A stretch of DNA of 64,000 bases, from the NCBI GenBank assembly GCA_036674765.1, contig JARVKI010000016.1:434001-498000 (forward strand), written 5' to 3'. A program made the translations under genes and the position numbers. A model generated the notes under the pieces. That model searched no databases. It was not told where the DNA came from and saw nothing but the letters and a program-made list of their open reading frames with translations. Of the stretch, positions 36,733 to 47,700 are shown piece after piece. Numbering within the stretch: the first letter of the stretch is position 1; each line of letters begins with the position of its first letter. Source of the stretch: Seiridium cupressi (taxonomy: Eukaryota; Ascomycota; Sordariomycetes; Amphisphaeriales; Sporocadaceae).

Positions 36733-39348
36733 CTATAGACCCGCAAGCACGCTTTGAACACCAACACTCCTCGAATCCTCCCTGTTGCCAATGAACACCT
36801 TGAAATCAGCCTTCGCAAGTCTCTTGCCACCACCCGCGCCAGCAGTCCCTCCTCCGGCCAAGTTCCTACTCCTCTCCCTGAGTGCCTCGGGCCCGATGAT
36901 GAACAGATACCCAATCTCAGTCAACAGATCGACACTCGCTTCGACTTCCTTGCTGAGTGACCATTCCGCCTGCTTCAATGTGCCGACGTACTTTGCGATA
37001 TCCTTAGTGACCATGAGGCCGCCGGCGGCATTGACGCGGAAGCGCTTGAAGTGGTCGAGTAGTAATCGCTGTAGAGCGAGTGCCAGCTGATCGCCGAAGT
37101 GGGATCGATTGGCGCCATCGACGGCTTGAGAGATAAGACCAACGGCACGAGTGAGGAAGGCACATATGGTGTCGCAGGTCGGCGTCTGGAAGTTCTCCAG
37201 GACCGAGTCGTCTTTGGGTAGGAAGTCGACCTTTTTCTGGCTGGCAAGCTGTCTAGTGACATAGTTTGTCAAAACATCCAGAGTGGACTTGAGGATGCTG
37301 TTCGTCTTCTTTTCAATCGCTTCAATGCCCATCTTTGTCTGGGCTTCCATGCTACGACGGACGGTCGTATTAGACTCAGCAAGGCGAATGAGAACCGTGG
37401 TGATGAAGCGTGACATGATGCTTGTAATCGTCACGGCTGGGCGGACTGAAGGGAGGTAGCTCAAGTCAGGCTCCGTCTTGACATTCTCCAGGGCAGTAGC
37501 CTTCTCCAAAGCCGCGTCCAACGCCGTCTCGACATATACCTGGCCCATGTTGGCCATCAGCAAGTTTAGTAATACTGCCACATCCCTTGGCGTCTCGGTT
37601 TGGTTGCCTAGTTCAAGCGTACGCCGAACGCCTTCCGCAAGCCATCTCATCATGCGCTTGGCGTTAGCAGTACTGAGTATGCCGTCTTCCTCTGAGACCT
37701 CAATCTCATTCTTGTTCTTGTCCGTGTCTGCTACGCCACCAATTCTAAGCATCATAGCTTTCTGGGTGGGTGTCAGATCAGACGAGTCGAGACGTTCTAG
37801 ATAAGCATCTTTTGCAGATGCCATTAGTTGGGAACCTTGTTGAGCCAACGACGCCATGAACCCAGTCGGCGCCTTCTTTCTCCTCGAGTGATAGATATTA
37901 TACTTGAAGAGTAGTGAGTTGAACAGTTCCTCCAGACTCTTCTTCTCTCGTTCGATATATGAGTTGCCAACCATATACGGAACGAACAACTCTTCCATCT
38001 GCTGGTCTAGAGTCTGTGCAATTTGTGCCGTACAGGGCTCGGGATTTTCTGTCAGGCCATGCTGCTTGAGATCTTCGATCAATGCGCTGATATAGCTCCT
38101 CGATGCGTGTAAAGAACGCAGGAAAGCCAGCGTAGATATCGTGTTTGCTTTCTCCAGGACCATTTCGAGTCGCTGTTGAATGGACTGCTGGAAAACTCTT
38201 TGAATGAACTTGGTCAAGACGGTTTCATAGTAAGGGAAAGCCCGCTTGATGATGAACGACTCCTCTTGCATAACAATCTTGACCTCATCGATCAGACTCT
38301 GCAAACTGGGTTCGACCCCTGGTGGCTCCTGGTCAGGATCTGCCAGTTGATCCCAGGTCTCCCCATCTGTCGTAACCTCATCAGTAATGAGCTGGTCACG
38401 ATCGATGAAAAACTGGTGCTGGCTGACGAATACGGCAATCACACTTGCGCCACCGTTGAAGTCGTGGAGCACCTTGGCGCATTCCATCATGTCATCAAAG
38501 TTCTGCCGCCTGTAGCTGTTGTTGAATTGCTTGAGCAGATCCTGCTCAAGCGTCTCGCAGAATTTTTCCAGCACCTCTCGGGTATTATGGTTTGGCCTTC
38601 CTGCACCCACGACACCATTCGTGACCCCGTTGCGATATCCGTTGGTCTGACCCCATGCAGCAACATCTAATCTCTGGCTGATGCGCATCAGTTGCTGGGC
38701 AATAACAGCACAGCGGACCTTGTTCTCAGCACCTCCCTGTCTCCTTATGTCTTGAAGTGATGTGAGCTCTCCTGTTTCGCTGACCTCAAGCCAGCATTGG
38801 ATCAAGAAGTTGGCATCCTGAGCTCTTCTTCTTTTCCTGTCTAGCTCTTCGAGTTTCTCGCCAATCTGGACGGCGACGTTCCCGCCTCCATCGCCGCGGT
38901 TTCCCCTGTCGATCCCATTTGGATTGTTCAAGCTGATATCGAGGGCCTCGAATGAGTCGATTGACTGGTCTAGTTTTCGGCCTAGGGTATCAAGTGTCTG
39001 ATCGTGCTGGGCCTCTGCCCGCCTTACTTGCGACAGAAGCTCGGATTCTTTCTCCTGCAATTCTTCCGAGAGATTACTCAGCCCCTGGAGGGCGTCTGCC
39101 AGTAACGTTAGTCCCTAGTTACTCGCTCTTGCGCAAGCCATCCTGAACGTACTCTCAAAGGTTCGAATTAGGGGTTTCGGGTCGAATGGGGCTGAGGCAG
39201 GACCTGACCGACGGTTCGCAGGTATCGCACTCTCAGCAAGGGTATCGACGAAGTCGCGCACGATGAAGTCCTTGTTGGAAAAGTCCTCGAGACTATAGCT
39301 AGGTCCCTTGGGGAACAGAGCCCTGGACCCGGACCCCGTTCGCTCCAT
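36733..39348 (-). CDS. sec10: Exocyst complex subunit Sec10
   Basis: Two exons (39348-39153 and 39095-36733) joined across a 56-bp intron, 852 residues. The start at 39348 (MERTGSGSRALFPKGPSYSL) is the first Met of the conserved N-terminus. The order is DFSNKDFIVRDFVDTLAE, a coiled-coil segment (LSEELQEKESELLSQVRRAE), then helical repeats with FLIQCWLEV, EKFCETLEQDLLKQFNNSYR, MMECAKVLHDFNGG, HASRSYISALIEDLKQHGL and, near the C-terminus, LTRAVGLISQAVDGANRSHF and EVEASVDLLTEIGYLFIIGP. Sec10 is one of eight exocyst subunits, pairs with Sec15, and tethers secretory vesicles at sites of polarised growth such as hyphal tips. The Gly-rich insertion before ADFKVFIGNRED is a minor lineage feature. The gene is divergent from nus1. 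Confidence 0.95.
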
Positions 39349-40104
39349 TGGACTCAGCAGATGGTAATGGCTCTCGTGGCTGCTACATGAAACATTGTCG
39401 GTTCTGAAGGTCGAGTCTCGATTGTTTGGAGGAGCGTGTGAATCAACGTCCGGCGCAGGATTCAGGTGCTTGGAATGTACATATGCTGTCCTCGAGTGGC
39501 GGGCGGCCCTGTCGTGGTGGTTCAATGCGGCCTCGATATCCGGGACAGCTTGGACTCTTGGATGCGGGATGTCCCAGTGCAGGGATTAGCTGTAAGTCAT
39601 GGTGGATTTGTAGCGGGTTTGGGGCACGTCCAGGAAACGCGGCGACTGCCAAGAGCTGCTAAGCCACATGCATTCATCACCAAGTCCGCTGCAGGTCCCA
39701 TGGAAGCTCAGCCTGGTGCCTGGTCGTTGCCCGCTGGAAGTTGTGGCGGAGGTCGGCGCCCCACAGCTCCAGGCTGACGTTGTATTTCTAGCCATCACAG
39801 GCTTCCCAGTGGCCTCCATTCACGCCGATTCATACCACTAACGCTGCTGCGCTCTTGATTCTCTGCCACATCTTGGTACAACAAGCAGAGCTTCGCCGAG
39901 GTCCCGAGACAGAGGCAGACAGAGGCCATCCTTCCGTGGCTTATACAAACGCCATTGCGCGTCTTATGAGTTACCACCTAGCGGTTGTTTGTTTAAGAAT
40001 TACAGTTTCCGTCGCCTGCATCCGTACTTCCCCAAACTCCTCCATGGACCGATCGAACCTGTCATAGCAAGAGCTTGGATTGGGAAAACAGGACATCTTC
40101 CACC
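39349..40104. other. Divergent upstream region, sec10 / nus1
   Basis: 756 bp between two starts that face away from each other, so both promoters lie here. Open frames on both strands are short and lack features. Confidence 0.6.
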
Positions 40105-41206
40105 ATGCCCTTCAGCGCAAAAGATACGGCTAAGTACCGTGAGGATGTGTCAACCGATGGCCAGTTGTTAAAGGCAAAGGAAAGAGAGCAGCTCCTCAAG
40201 GTACGTTGTGCTCTCTCTTCCATGCGACCGCGCCGCACCCGACTGCAACTTACACGTAAATAAACAGCCATACCTCCCTCCACCACCTGAGAACCCCCTG
40301 AAGACAAAGGGCAGCAAGGACAAATCCCAGTCGAGACAAAAACCAGTGGAAGTTTCCCACTTCGGCGTTAGGAAGTTTCTTCGTCAGCAGCTATACACTT
40401 GCACTTACGCACTGATCCACATCATCTTTTCTTTCTATATCCGCCTGCGCATTGCGTACCATGCCGTCACATTGCACGCCGTCTCTGTTCTACGATACCA
40501 TCACCGGACTCCCGAGTACATCGCACGGGACGTGCAACCTTTGAAGAAGAAGCCTAGACATGTATCGGTTATACTCAAGATGGAGGAGGGCGGAAAGCGT
40601 GGAGATGCCAAGGATAAACTCCTGAACGACGTCGCGGACATCACGGCTTGGTGCGCATCTGCCGGCATCCCGGTACTGACTGTGTATGAGAAGACGGGGA
40701 TCCTCAAAGAAAAGATGGAACGGGAACACCGCGAGATCTCGAGGAGATTACAAGATTGGTTCGGCAAATACCAGGCGCCTATTCTACACATTCGCTCGCC
40801 AAATATGCCTAGTATCACGCCGCCCAACTACCATAGTAACGCCAAGGGTGGTTTCGTGAACGTGGAGGGCACGGTATCGAACATGGGCGTGAACTTCATC
40901 TCAGCTGAAGACGGCCGCGACTCTATGGTGGATTTGACGAGAGTCTTGACCGATATGTCACAACGCGGCAAGCTACTTCCAGAGCAGGTGACCATGGATA
41001 TTGTGGATCAGGAATTGCGCCAAGTTCTACAAGAGCCTGACCTGCTGATCTCGTTTGCACCTTGGGTCGACCTGCAAGCCTATCCACCGTGGCAGATTCG
41101 GTTAACCGAGATCTACTGCGAACCAGACAACCAAGGAGTCGGCTACCAGGTTTTCTTGAACGCTCTTCGGAGATATTCAAGCGCCACTTTCAAGCTCGGG
41201 AAGTAG
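40105..41206 (+). CDS. nus1: Dehydrodolichyl diphosphate synthase subunit Nus1
   Basis: Two exons (40105-40200 and 40268-41206), 67-bp intron, 344 residues. A membrane-proximal helix (TYALIHIIFSFYIRLRIAYH) is followed by the cis-prenyltransferase fold: KKKPRHVSVILKMEEGG, then DVADITAWCASAGIPVLTVYEKTGILK, VEGTVSNMGVNFISAEDGRD, and DLLISFAPWVDLQAYPPWQIRLTEIY. Nus1 is the non-catalytic partner of the Rer2/Srt1 catalytic subunit; together they elongate farnesyl diphosphate to dolichol precursor at the ER for N-glycosylation and GPI anchors. The catalytic Asp of the active subunit is absent, as expected. The last residues read KLGK, at the place of the RxG motif that completes the active site in characterised Nus1/NgBR proteins. 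It converges on the AlkB gene, 196 bp downstream. Confidence 0.9.
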
Positions 41207-41402
41207 AAGTTTTCTCATTGATTATGGAAGTAGAGTTCTCTTCTTGTACTTCGTCACTGTGTCATGCTGGAAGGTTGTGGTTCATAGGTCAGGATTGGCC
41301 AAGCCGACTTAGATTCTTCAAACATGTTTAGACGAATATACCCATCCTGATTTGAGTTTCTCGGTTTTATTCGCCTACACCTGATCGACTAGGTCTCATC
41401 CA

Positions 41403-42714
41403 TCACGATTTCGGCTGCTCCCAGACCCTCATCTCCCGATTCAAAGCGTCCCAGCGATACACTGGGCCTGTGCCTACATTGTAATTGTAGTAGTTCTCTG
41501 TGCCAGCCTTCACCATGGCCCGGCGAAAAGTGATATTGATCCTGCCTCCATCCTCAGCGTTCTTCCCTGTCCGCTTGGGTATGGAGTGGAGCCAATTCGC
41601 CTGCGTCGTGCCGCGCATGAGGATCATGTCACCGCTCCCCAACGGCAGCTTCAAGGGTTTGGCCTCTTTTTCGTCTTTGACCTCGCCCTGTTTCGGCGTT
41701 TGGTTCTTTGGTGGGGGCTTATGCTTCATATAGAAGTCCCGACGAGCGCCAAGCGAGAAACTAGCAATTGCTGGCAGCGGTCCCAGGAACCGCTCATCAT
41801 CGCTGTGGAATGATATGCTGTCACTCCCACTAGCGTAATAGTTTACGAGGCAGAAGTTGAACACGCAACCCGTCGCCGCCTCGCAACTCTTCCGTAGCTC
41901 GTCGAGACAATGTGGCAAGGGCCGGGGCGCATACTTGTCGTAGTATCGATCCCCGACTACCTTCCTGCCCGTCTTGGCATCAACTATATCCGTGGCGTCA
42001 TCCACATTGTCCTTGGAGGTTGAGGGGACAAAACGACTAGTTTCATCAAGGCCATACACAGTGGTCCAACGCGGTGTCCGGATATGGGTCGATACTCCGC
42101 CACGATTTATATCGTACTCGACACGGTAGAAGGGCAGGTTGCTCCGGAGGAACTCAAAGAGCAGGCGGGCAGAGTAGCGAGGCAGATATGGCTCAAAATA
42201 GAGGAGGTCAAGGTCCGGCTGGTCGGTCATGGACCGTCCGATGCTGGAGGGCAGTGAGGGTAGTTCGGTGGATATAGAAGTGGGTAGGTGGGCGATTGGG
42301 AATGGGTAAGCAGGGTGTCTGCTATACTGAGCCTGTTTCTGTCGTTAGCGGAGTGCTTTCTCTGTAGGTAAGCTAAAAAGTATAATGTATTGGGAGGCAG
42401 ACATAAGAGCAAGGATGCAGGGGTTGTCAGAGGTACAGCATAATTGACATGTGAATGGGGAACAAGTAAGATGCAGCGGAGGCTGCTCCGTTGAAGGTTT
42501 CCAGGTTTCCAAGAGGCGTTCGTTTTATTTTGACCCAGAGATGTGGCTAGAGTCTACCTACAGTTTCGTCGTCATCAGGGTTCTTGTTCTTGATCGCCTC
42601 ATCGCTAACCTTTGAAACTGTAACTGGCGAGGCCCGTGACTTCTTCGAGCTGATAGCTGTGTTGGGTTTTGGCGCCCCGAAGAAGGCGTCTATCGTTCGC
42701 TTCTTGGTAGCCAT
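41403..42714 (-). CDS. AlkB-family 2OG-Fe(II) dioxygenase (ALKBH2/3-like)
   Basis: Two exons (42714-42562 and 42332-41403) across a 229-bp intron, 360 residues. Exon 1 encodes MATKKRTIDAFFGAPK, a PIP-box-like sequence, and a basic linker. Exon 2 begins AQYSRHPAYPFPIAHLPTSI and contains the core: DLDLLYFEPYLP, RTPRWTTVYGLDE, FNFCLVNYYASGSDSISFHS-DDE (iron-binding His and Asp), IASFSLGARRDFYMKH, GDMILMRGTTQANWLHSIPK (distal His) and the 2-oxoglutarate-binding RINITFRR. The family oxidatively removes alkyl groups such as 1-methyladenine and 3-methylcytosine from DNA. An in-frame Met at 42230 would give a shorter protein lacking the PIP-like region; I prefer the longer model because the intron phase and family-like HPAYPFPI fit. 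Upstream lies the divergent trm5. Confidence 0.9.
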
Positions 42715-43256
42715 AACCTAGGTAGATGCTGGAGGTATTCTGAGGCTTTGTTTGGCTTTCTAAAATCTTGGGTACGAGATCGCGTCGTTGAAGTTTACTG
42801 TACGTATGGGAAAACGCCTGCTTCATGCAGTTCGACAACACGAACCACCCTTGAGCAAAGATTGGTTGGCATATATTGGCACAAAGCCTTTTACTTCATG
42901 TGTTTTCCCGACAAACGCGACCCAATGCAGACCTATGGATTTACAGTTTCCAGAACGATGACGTCCTCGAGTCTGGCGCGTGTAAGTCGCGACACTGAGC
43001 TGGGAGGCTTTAGTGGATAGCATTCAGCCTTATGACGGCATGCAGAACAGCCTTGCAGCGACGATCTACAGTGGGGGCCAGGGACCCCTGAAAGCGCTGA
43101 AAATGTGCTGAAGGAAAAAATTTGGGGTACGTCCCGCTCTCAGCCTTGCGATGGAGTCATTGTGCGATAAAATAGGTGCCCAACTATAGACATTCCTTCT
43201 TGGACAGCGCTCGCTTTAGATCTAAAGCGGGAACGTTCCAGCGATATTTTTAGTCC
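42715..43256. other. Divergent upstream region, AlkB / trm5
   Basis: 542 bp separate the outward-facing starts of the AlkB-like and Trm5 genes. Both promoters must be here. Nothing else supported. Confidence 0.6.
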
Positions 43257-44711
43257 ATGTCTTTCCTTCCACGACTATTCCGCTCTCTGACCAAGCCCAA
43301 GATGACGAAACCAACCCCAGTCGAAGACCTCTTCCGCCCACCAATTCTGCGCCCATTTTCAGGAACACTAGACCGCTCGCTATTTTCTAGGACGATCCCG
43401 CTCGCTGCAGCTACCGTAGACGACAACAAGAACATATCACGATTCAGAAAAGAGCTCGGCAAATCCAAAGAAATCCTCGACGTCGACCGCGTCAGTCCGA
43501 TCGCGCCACACCCTGACGCCGCGCTCGCATCACAGGGAAAGAGATGCCTGCTTCTGAGCCCAAACGTAAAAGTCAGCGAATCTTCGACATGGGGCGCCGT
43601 CGTGAAAGCAGGCGTGGAGAAGAATGAGCTTACGCTGATACCTTACGAACTCAAGATTGGCTACGACTACTTTAACTTTCTCGATGTTATCTCCTCGATT
43701 CTGCCTGAAGATTTGCACGACGAGATACCCAGTGGGTTCAACGTTGCTGGACATGTTGCGCACCTAAACCTGCGTGAGCAGTACCACCCATTCAAAAAAT
43801 TTATTGGCGAGATCCTGGTAGATAAGAACGCGCACATCCGGACGGTGATCAACAAGGTAGACAATGTGGGCAACGAGTCCGAGTTCCGGACCTTTGCCTA
43901 CGAGGTCCTCGCCGGTCCAGATGATATGGATGTCGAGGTCAGAGAGAACGATTGCATTTTCCACTTCGACTACAGCAAGGTCTACTGGAACAGCAAGCTA
44001 GAGAGCGAGCACACGCGACTTATACGGACATTCCAGCCTGGGGAGGTCGTCTGTGATGTCATGGGAGGCATCGGACCTTTTGCTGTCCCAGCCGGTAAAA
44101 GAGGCGTGTTTGTCTGGGCCAACGACATGAACCCGGAAAGTTACAAATACTTGGACGAGGCTATCAAGCGGAATAAAGTCGGGCAATTTGTCAGGCCGTT
44201 CAATGAAGATGGACGAAGCTTCATACACAAGGCCGCCGACTCAGTGTTGCAGGCCTCGAAGGCAGGCGATCACGTCGTCGTGCAGAAGAAGGTCAAGCGT
44301 CACCGTTCAGACAAACCAGAAAGCGACAAGCAACTTCCGGCTCAGGAAGAAATCCGGGTCCCACCCACAATTTCACACTTCGTTATGAATCTCCCGGCTT
44401 CAGCCTACACGTTCGTGCACCATTATCGAGGGCTATATGCCGGCAAGGAGGAGCTGTTTACACCACATACAAACACGAAGTTGCCTCTAGTACATGTGCA
44501 TTGCTTCGCACTGAAAAGTGACGATGAGGTTCCTCTGCTGGATATCTGCGAGCGCTTGACGAGCGAACTTGGTGTCAAGATGATACCCGGTAATGCCGAG
44601 AACCCCGGCGAGGTCAGTATCCACAATGTCCGTGATGTGGCGCCGGCGAAACGGATGTTCTGCGCTACGTTTAGGGTGCCATCCGAGGTGGCCTTTGCTC
44701 CTCGGATATGA
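43257..44711 (+). CDS. trm5: tRNA (guanine37-N1)-methyltransferase Trm5
   Basis: Single exon, 484 residues. The order is: N-terminal D1 domain (FRPPILRPFSGTLDRSLF, then IPLAAATVDD), HIRTVINKVDNVGNESEFRT, FDYSKVYWNSKLESEHTRLI, the SAM-binding VCDVMGGIGPFAVPAGKRG and VWANDMNPESYKYL, and motif FVMNLPASAYTF, which forms the active site. Trm5 transfers methyl from SAM to N1 of G37 in many tRNAs, preventing +1 frameshifting; in yeast it also acts in mitochondria. The first 15 residues (MSFLPRLFRSLTKPK) are basic and amphipathic, and a second Met follows at codon 16 (43302), so two products, mitochondrial and cytosolic, are plausible from one frame. The insert KKVKRHRSDKPESDKQ before the NLP motif is a lineage-specific basic loop. 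Confidence 0.95.
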   Translation: MSFLPRLFRSLTKPKMTKPTPVEDLFRPPILRPFSGTLDRSLFSRTIPLAAATVDDNKNISRFRKELGKSKEILDVDRVSPIAPHPDAALASQGKRCLLLSPNVKVSESSTWGAVVKAGVEKNELTLIPYELKIGYDYFNFLDVISSILPEDLHDEIPSGFNVAGHVAHLNLREQYHPFKKFIGEILVDKNAHIRTVINKVDNVGNESEFRTFAYEVLAGPDDMDVEVRENDCIFHFDYSKVYWNSKLESEHTRLIRTFQPGEVVCDVMGGIGPFAVPAGKRGVFVWANDMNPESYKYLDEAIKRNKVGQFVRPFNEDGRSFIHKAADSVLQASKAGDHVVVQKKVKRHRSDKPESDKQLPAQEEIRVPPTISHFVMNLPASAYTFVHHYRGLYAGKEELFTPHTNTKLPLVHVHCFALKSDDEVPLLDICERLTSELGVKMIPGNAENPGEVSIHNVRDVAPAKRMFCATFRVPSEVAFAPRI

Positions 44712-47700
44712 GACAGTCTACAGATAGAAGCAACACAGTCAAGTGGTGCCGTTGTCCAGAAAGTCTTTCCTGCCCCCGGCAGGCAGGATCGTTAGACCGG
44801 CCGGTAACATCCCCATCGAGGATATCTCCATTTGAGCGCGGTAGGCGACGGATATCAGCTGCGACTTCGGTTTACCGTATCAGCTTATTCCCAAATTACG
44901 AATTGGGCCAGGCTGGTAGATGCGGCACGCGCATGTGATAATGCAACTCGGATGGATCCTTTTTATGCGCTTCATTGCGGGATAGGCCGCGCTGACAATT
45001 TATATAAGGAAACATTGGCCCCAGTGAAGCCCACTTTACGTGGGTGCTCTTCTCGTTCGGCCCGCGGGATTAGTGCAGTGAGGATTGCATTATCTCCAGT
45101 TGGGCGCAGGGGGTCTCGCCCTCTCAGTGCCGCAGATGCACCTCGCATCGGGTCCCAGAGTCAGTGAGCTGCAGGCAAAATGATCTTAGAGCGGTAGGTA
45201 AAAAGACTGCCGGAGGCATATTCGAGAGGAAGGATAGGACTCGGCAGTTGCAGTGACAAAAACACCCTCGCGCCTAGCAATGACACGTCGTAGGTGGGAG
45301 ACAAGGACCGGTCAGGATCATGGATGGCGTCGCTAAGGCGATGTTATATGTTTCAAGGTGTCGCATAGGCTACAAAGCAAACCTACTTTCCCACCGAGCC
45401 ACTTTACGCGACGTAAATGGTGAGCGGGTAGAGTACCCAGTGTAAATATGCAGGTGGTGAAGCTTGAAGGGTGCCAGGAGGATATTCTAGACGCTGCTCC
45501 TCTGACGAATAAAGATCCATGTTTGCACTGATTGGTCAATCACCTTAAAAGATTTGCAAGAACGATGTAACATGTTCTAAGCACAGATGTGTACAATCAA
45601 GTGATGTATCTCATGCCAATGCCCGGATGATCAGGGGACAATTAACAAACTGGGATGGCGATGAGAAGAACTCCAACGCAGCAAATTCAACAGGTTGGTC
45701 GTGGAGTCTCAACGCGTACGATTGCGATACAACTGTACTGCCGCTGCCATTTGGACATGTCACCATACTCCGATTGATGATGGTGGCTATCCCTCCCCGT
45801 GGCATGTAGTTGTGCTGGGTAGTCGATTACTACGCTGCGTCGTCTTACGTGAACGAGCTGATAAGGGATTGAGATATATTGGCAGATCCAAAGCTCTGTT
45901 GTGATATCCCACGAATGAGTATCCGTCAGCGCGCTCCTCAGACAGACAGAAACTCAACAGAATATAGTTCTTACTCACTCAGCCAAAGCTGCACACAGTG
46001 TCGCATTTGTGGGATGCCCTGCCTGCATGTAGGCATGGTCTAGCCGTGCAACCCGAGTCGTCAGCCGTAGGTCTGTGGCTCACAATTCTGCGAGTATGCG
46101 GCCGGCAGGTTCTCGCCTGGGCTCTGGGCGGCCCTGATCAGATTACGGAACAAATTGGACGAAACGGGCGCATAGACTGATAAATGCCTGATGCAGGATT
46201 GAGCGCTCGGTCTGCTGCGCTGATAAGTCCTCCCCCGGCTTAGAGATACGTTACCGAAGATTCTCTCCAGCGTTGGCGGAGTGCATCTGATAACCTGCAA
46301 ATGACGTTCATTTGACCGATTGCTTACGAACGTCACGTCCATATCATACCGCACACAACCGTACTCAGCATTCCTAAAACATAATCCCCCCTCTAGCGAT
46401 TTGTCGTCTCTTCGAAATTCTAAATCAAGAAGGGGAGGCATAACGGAGGCGATTAAAACAAGGCAGCTCCGCTCATGCGCAACTGGTCTTGTTTCGGGCG
46501 TCTATAGAGTTTGTAGGACCCGGTAGCCTCCGAGGGGTGATTGTCCACGACGTTTACAGGGGCCATTTAGAACCAGCGGTCTGATATACTTTTGACTATG
46601 CTACGAGAGAGAACGAAGAGACAGGGCTGCTGAACTAGCCGCTGGTCAGGCAGTAGACTACAGACTATCGCTGTGTCAGGTAAGTCCATACATTGTAGTC
46701 TTGAAAGCCTCTAGTGCATGCGGCTCCTTCCCCGGAGAGCAATGGTGTACGATAAGTGGAGTTTGAACACGGTCAATCCAAAGTTACTCGCCGCCAGCCA
46801 ATGTCAACAAGTAAACAGAGCGAACAGTTACAGGCATATACCGGGCCTGACGCTGACGTGGATGATATGGCGCTTACCCATTCTGATAAGACTTTTCAGT
46901 GTAGGAGCTTCGTTCGGACAATATCAGGAATGAAACCTGGGGTGAAGGCGCAAGGGATGATGCAAGGTCAATGATCCGGTCAAGCTGTAGTATGTCGTCG
47001 CATGATAGCAATGAGCATTGCTATTTGCCCAACGGCTCGAGCTCGACCATCTGTTCTCATGCAGGTCTCAAATGGCGCCAGTGCGATTCCGGAATGGAAC
47101 TTGTCCGTGCTTCCTGCAGTGCAACACGCCCACAGACAGGGTCAGTCACATTTACCATGTACCACAGACCGAGAACTCGATTGCAATTACCCAATCGTTT
47201 TGACTACACCTGTGTCAACAGCCGAGCGATTCTTGCATTGGCAATGTGTGAGACATACCGATGGAACAGCTTCCCGATGCTGGTTGACGAAGACACTCCG
47301 GTCTATCTAAATGTGATCTCGATGCGAGATATTTGGCGAAGAAAGGATTGTGTTGGCCCTGCAGCGCGCTCAAAACAGCCCCGAGTTTGGATGATGGAGA
47401 CACCACTCATCCTTTTTACGTCAGATGGCAAATATTCGAATCAGTGCAAGGGGCCTGGGTTCTTTGGGACTGAAGATCTCATGTAGCTTGATGCGTCGAT
47501 CAGGGTCCTCTCTGAAGGGCGTGCAGCTCAGCATTTGCAAATATCCCGAGACACGGAAGTCATAATGGAACTGCGGGGAAGCTCGATTACATCCATCCGG
47601 CCCGAGCGGTAATCCGATATCAATGTTTGTGTTTACTTCCTTGGAAGCCCGAAGAGCAAAATAGGCTCGTCTTGCTTTCATGCACCTGTTGAGTTTGAGG

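Noticed and set aside
46971..47486. 171-codon open frame with several cysteines
   Set aside because: No domain or signal peptide, overlapped by other random frames, and lies in a block with no other sign of genes.
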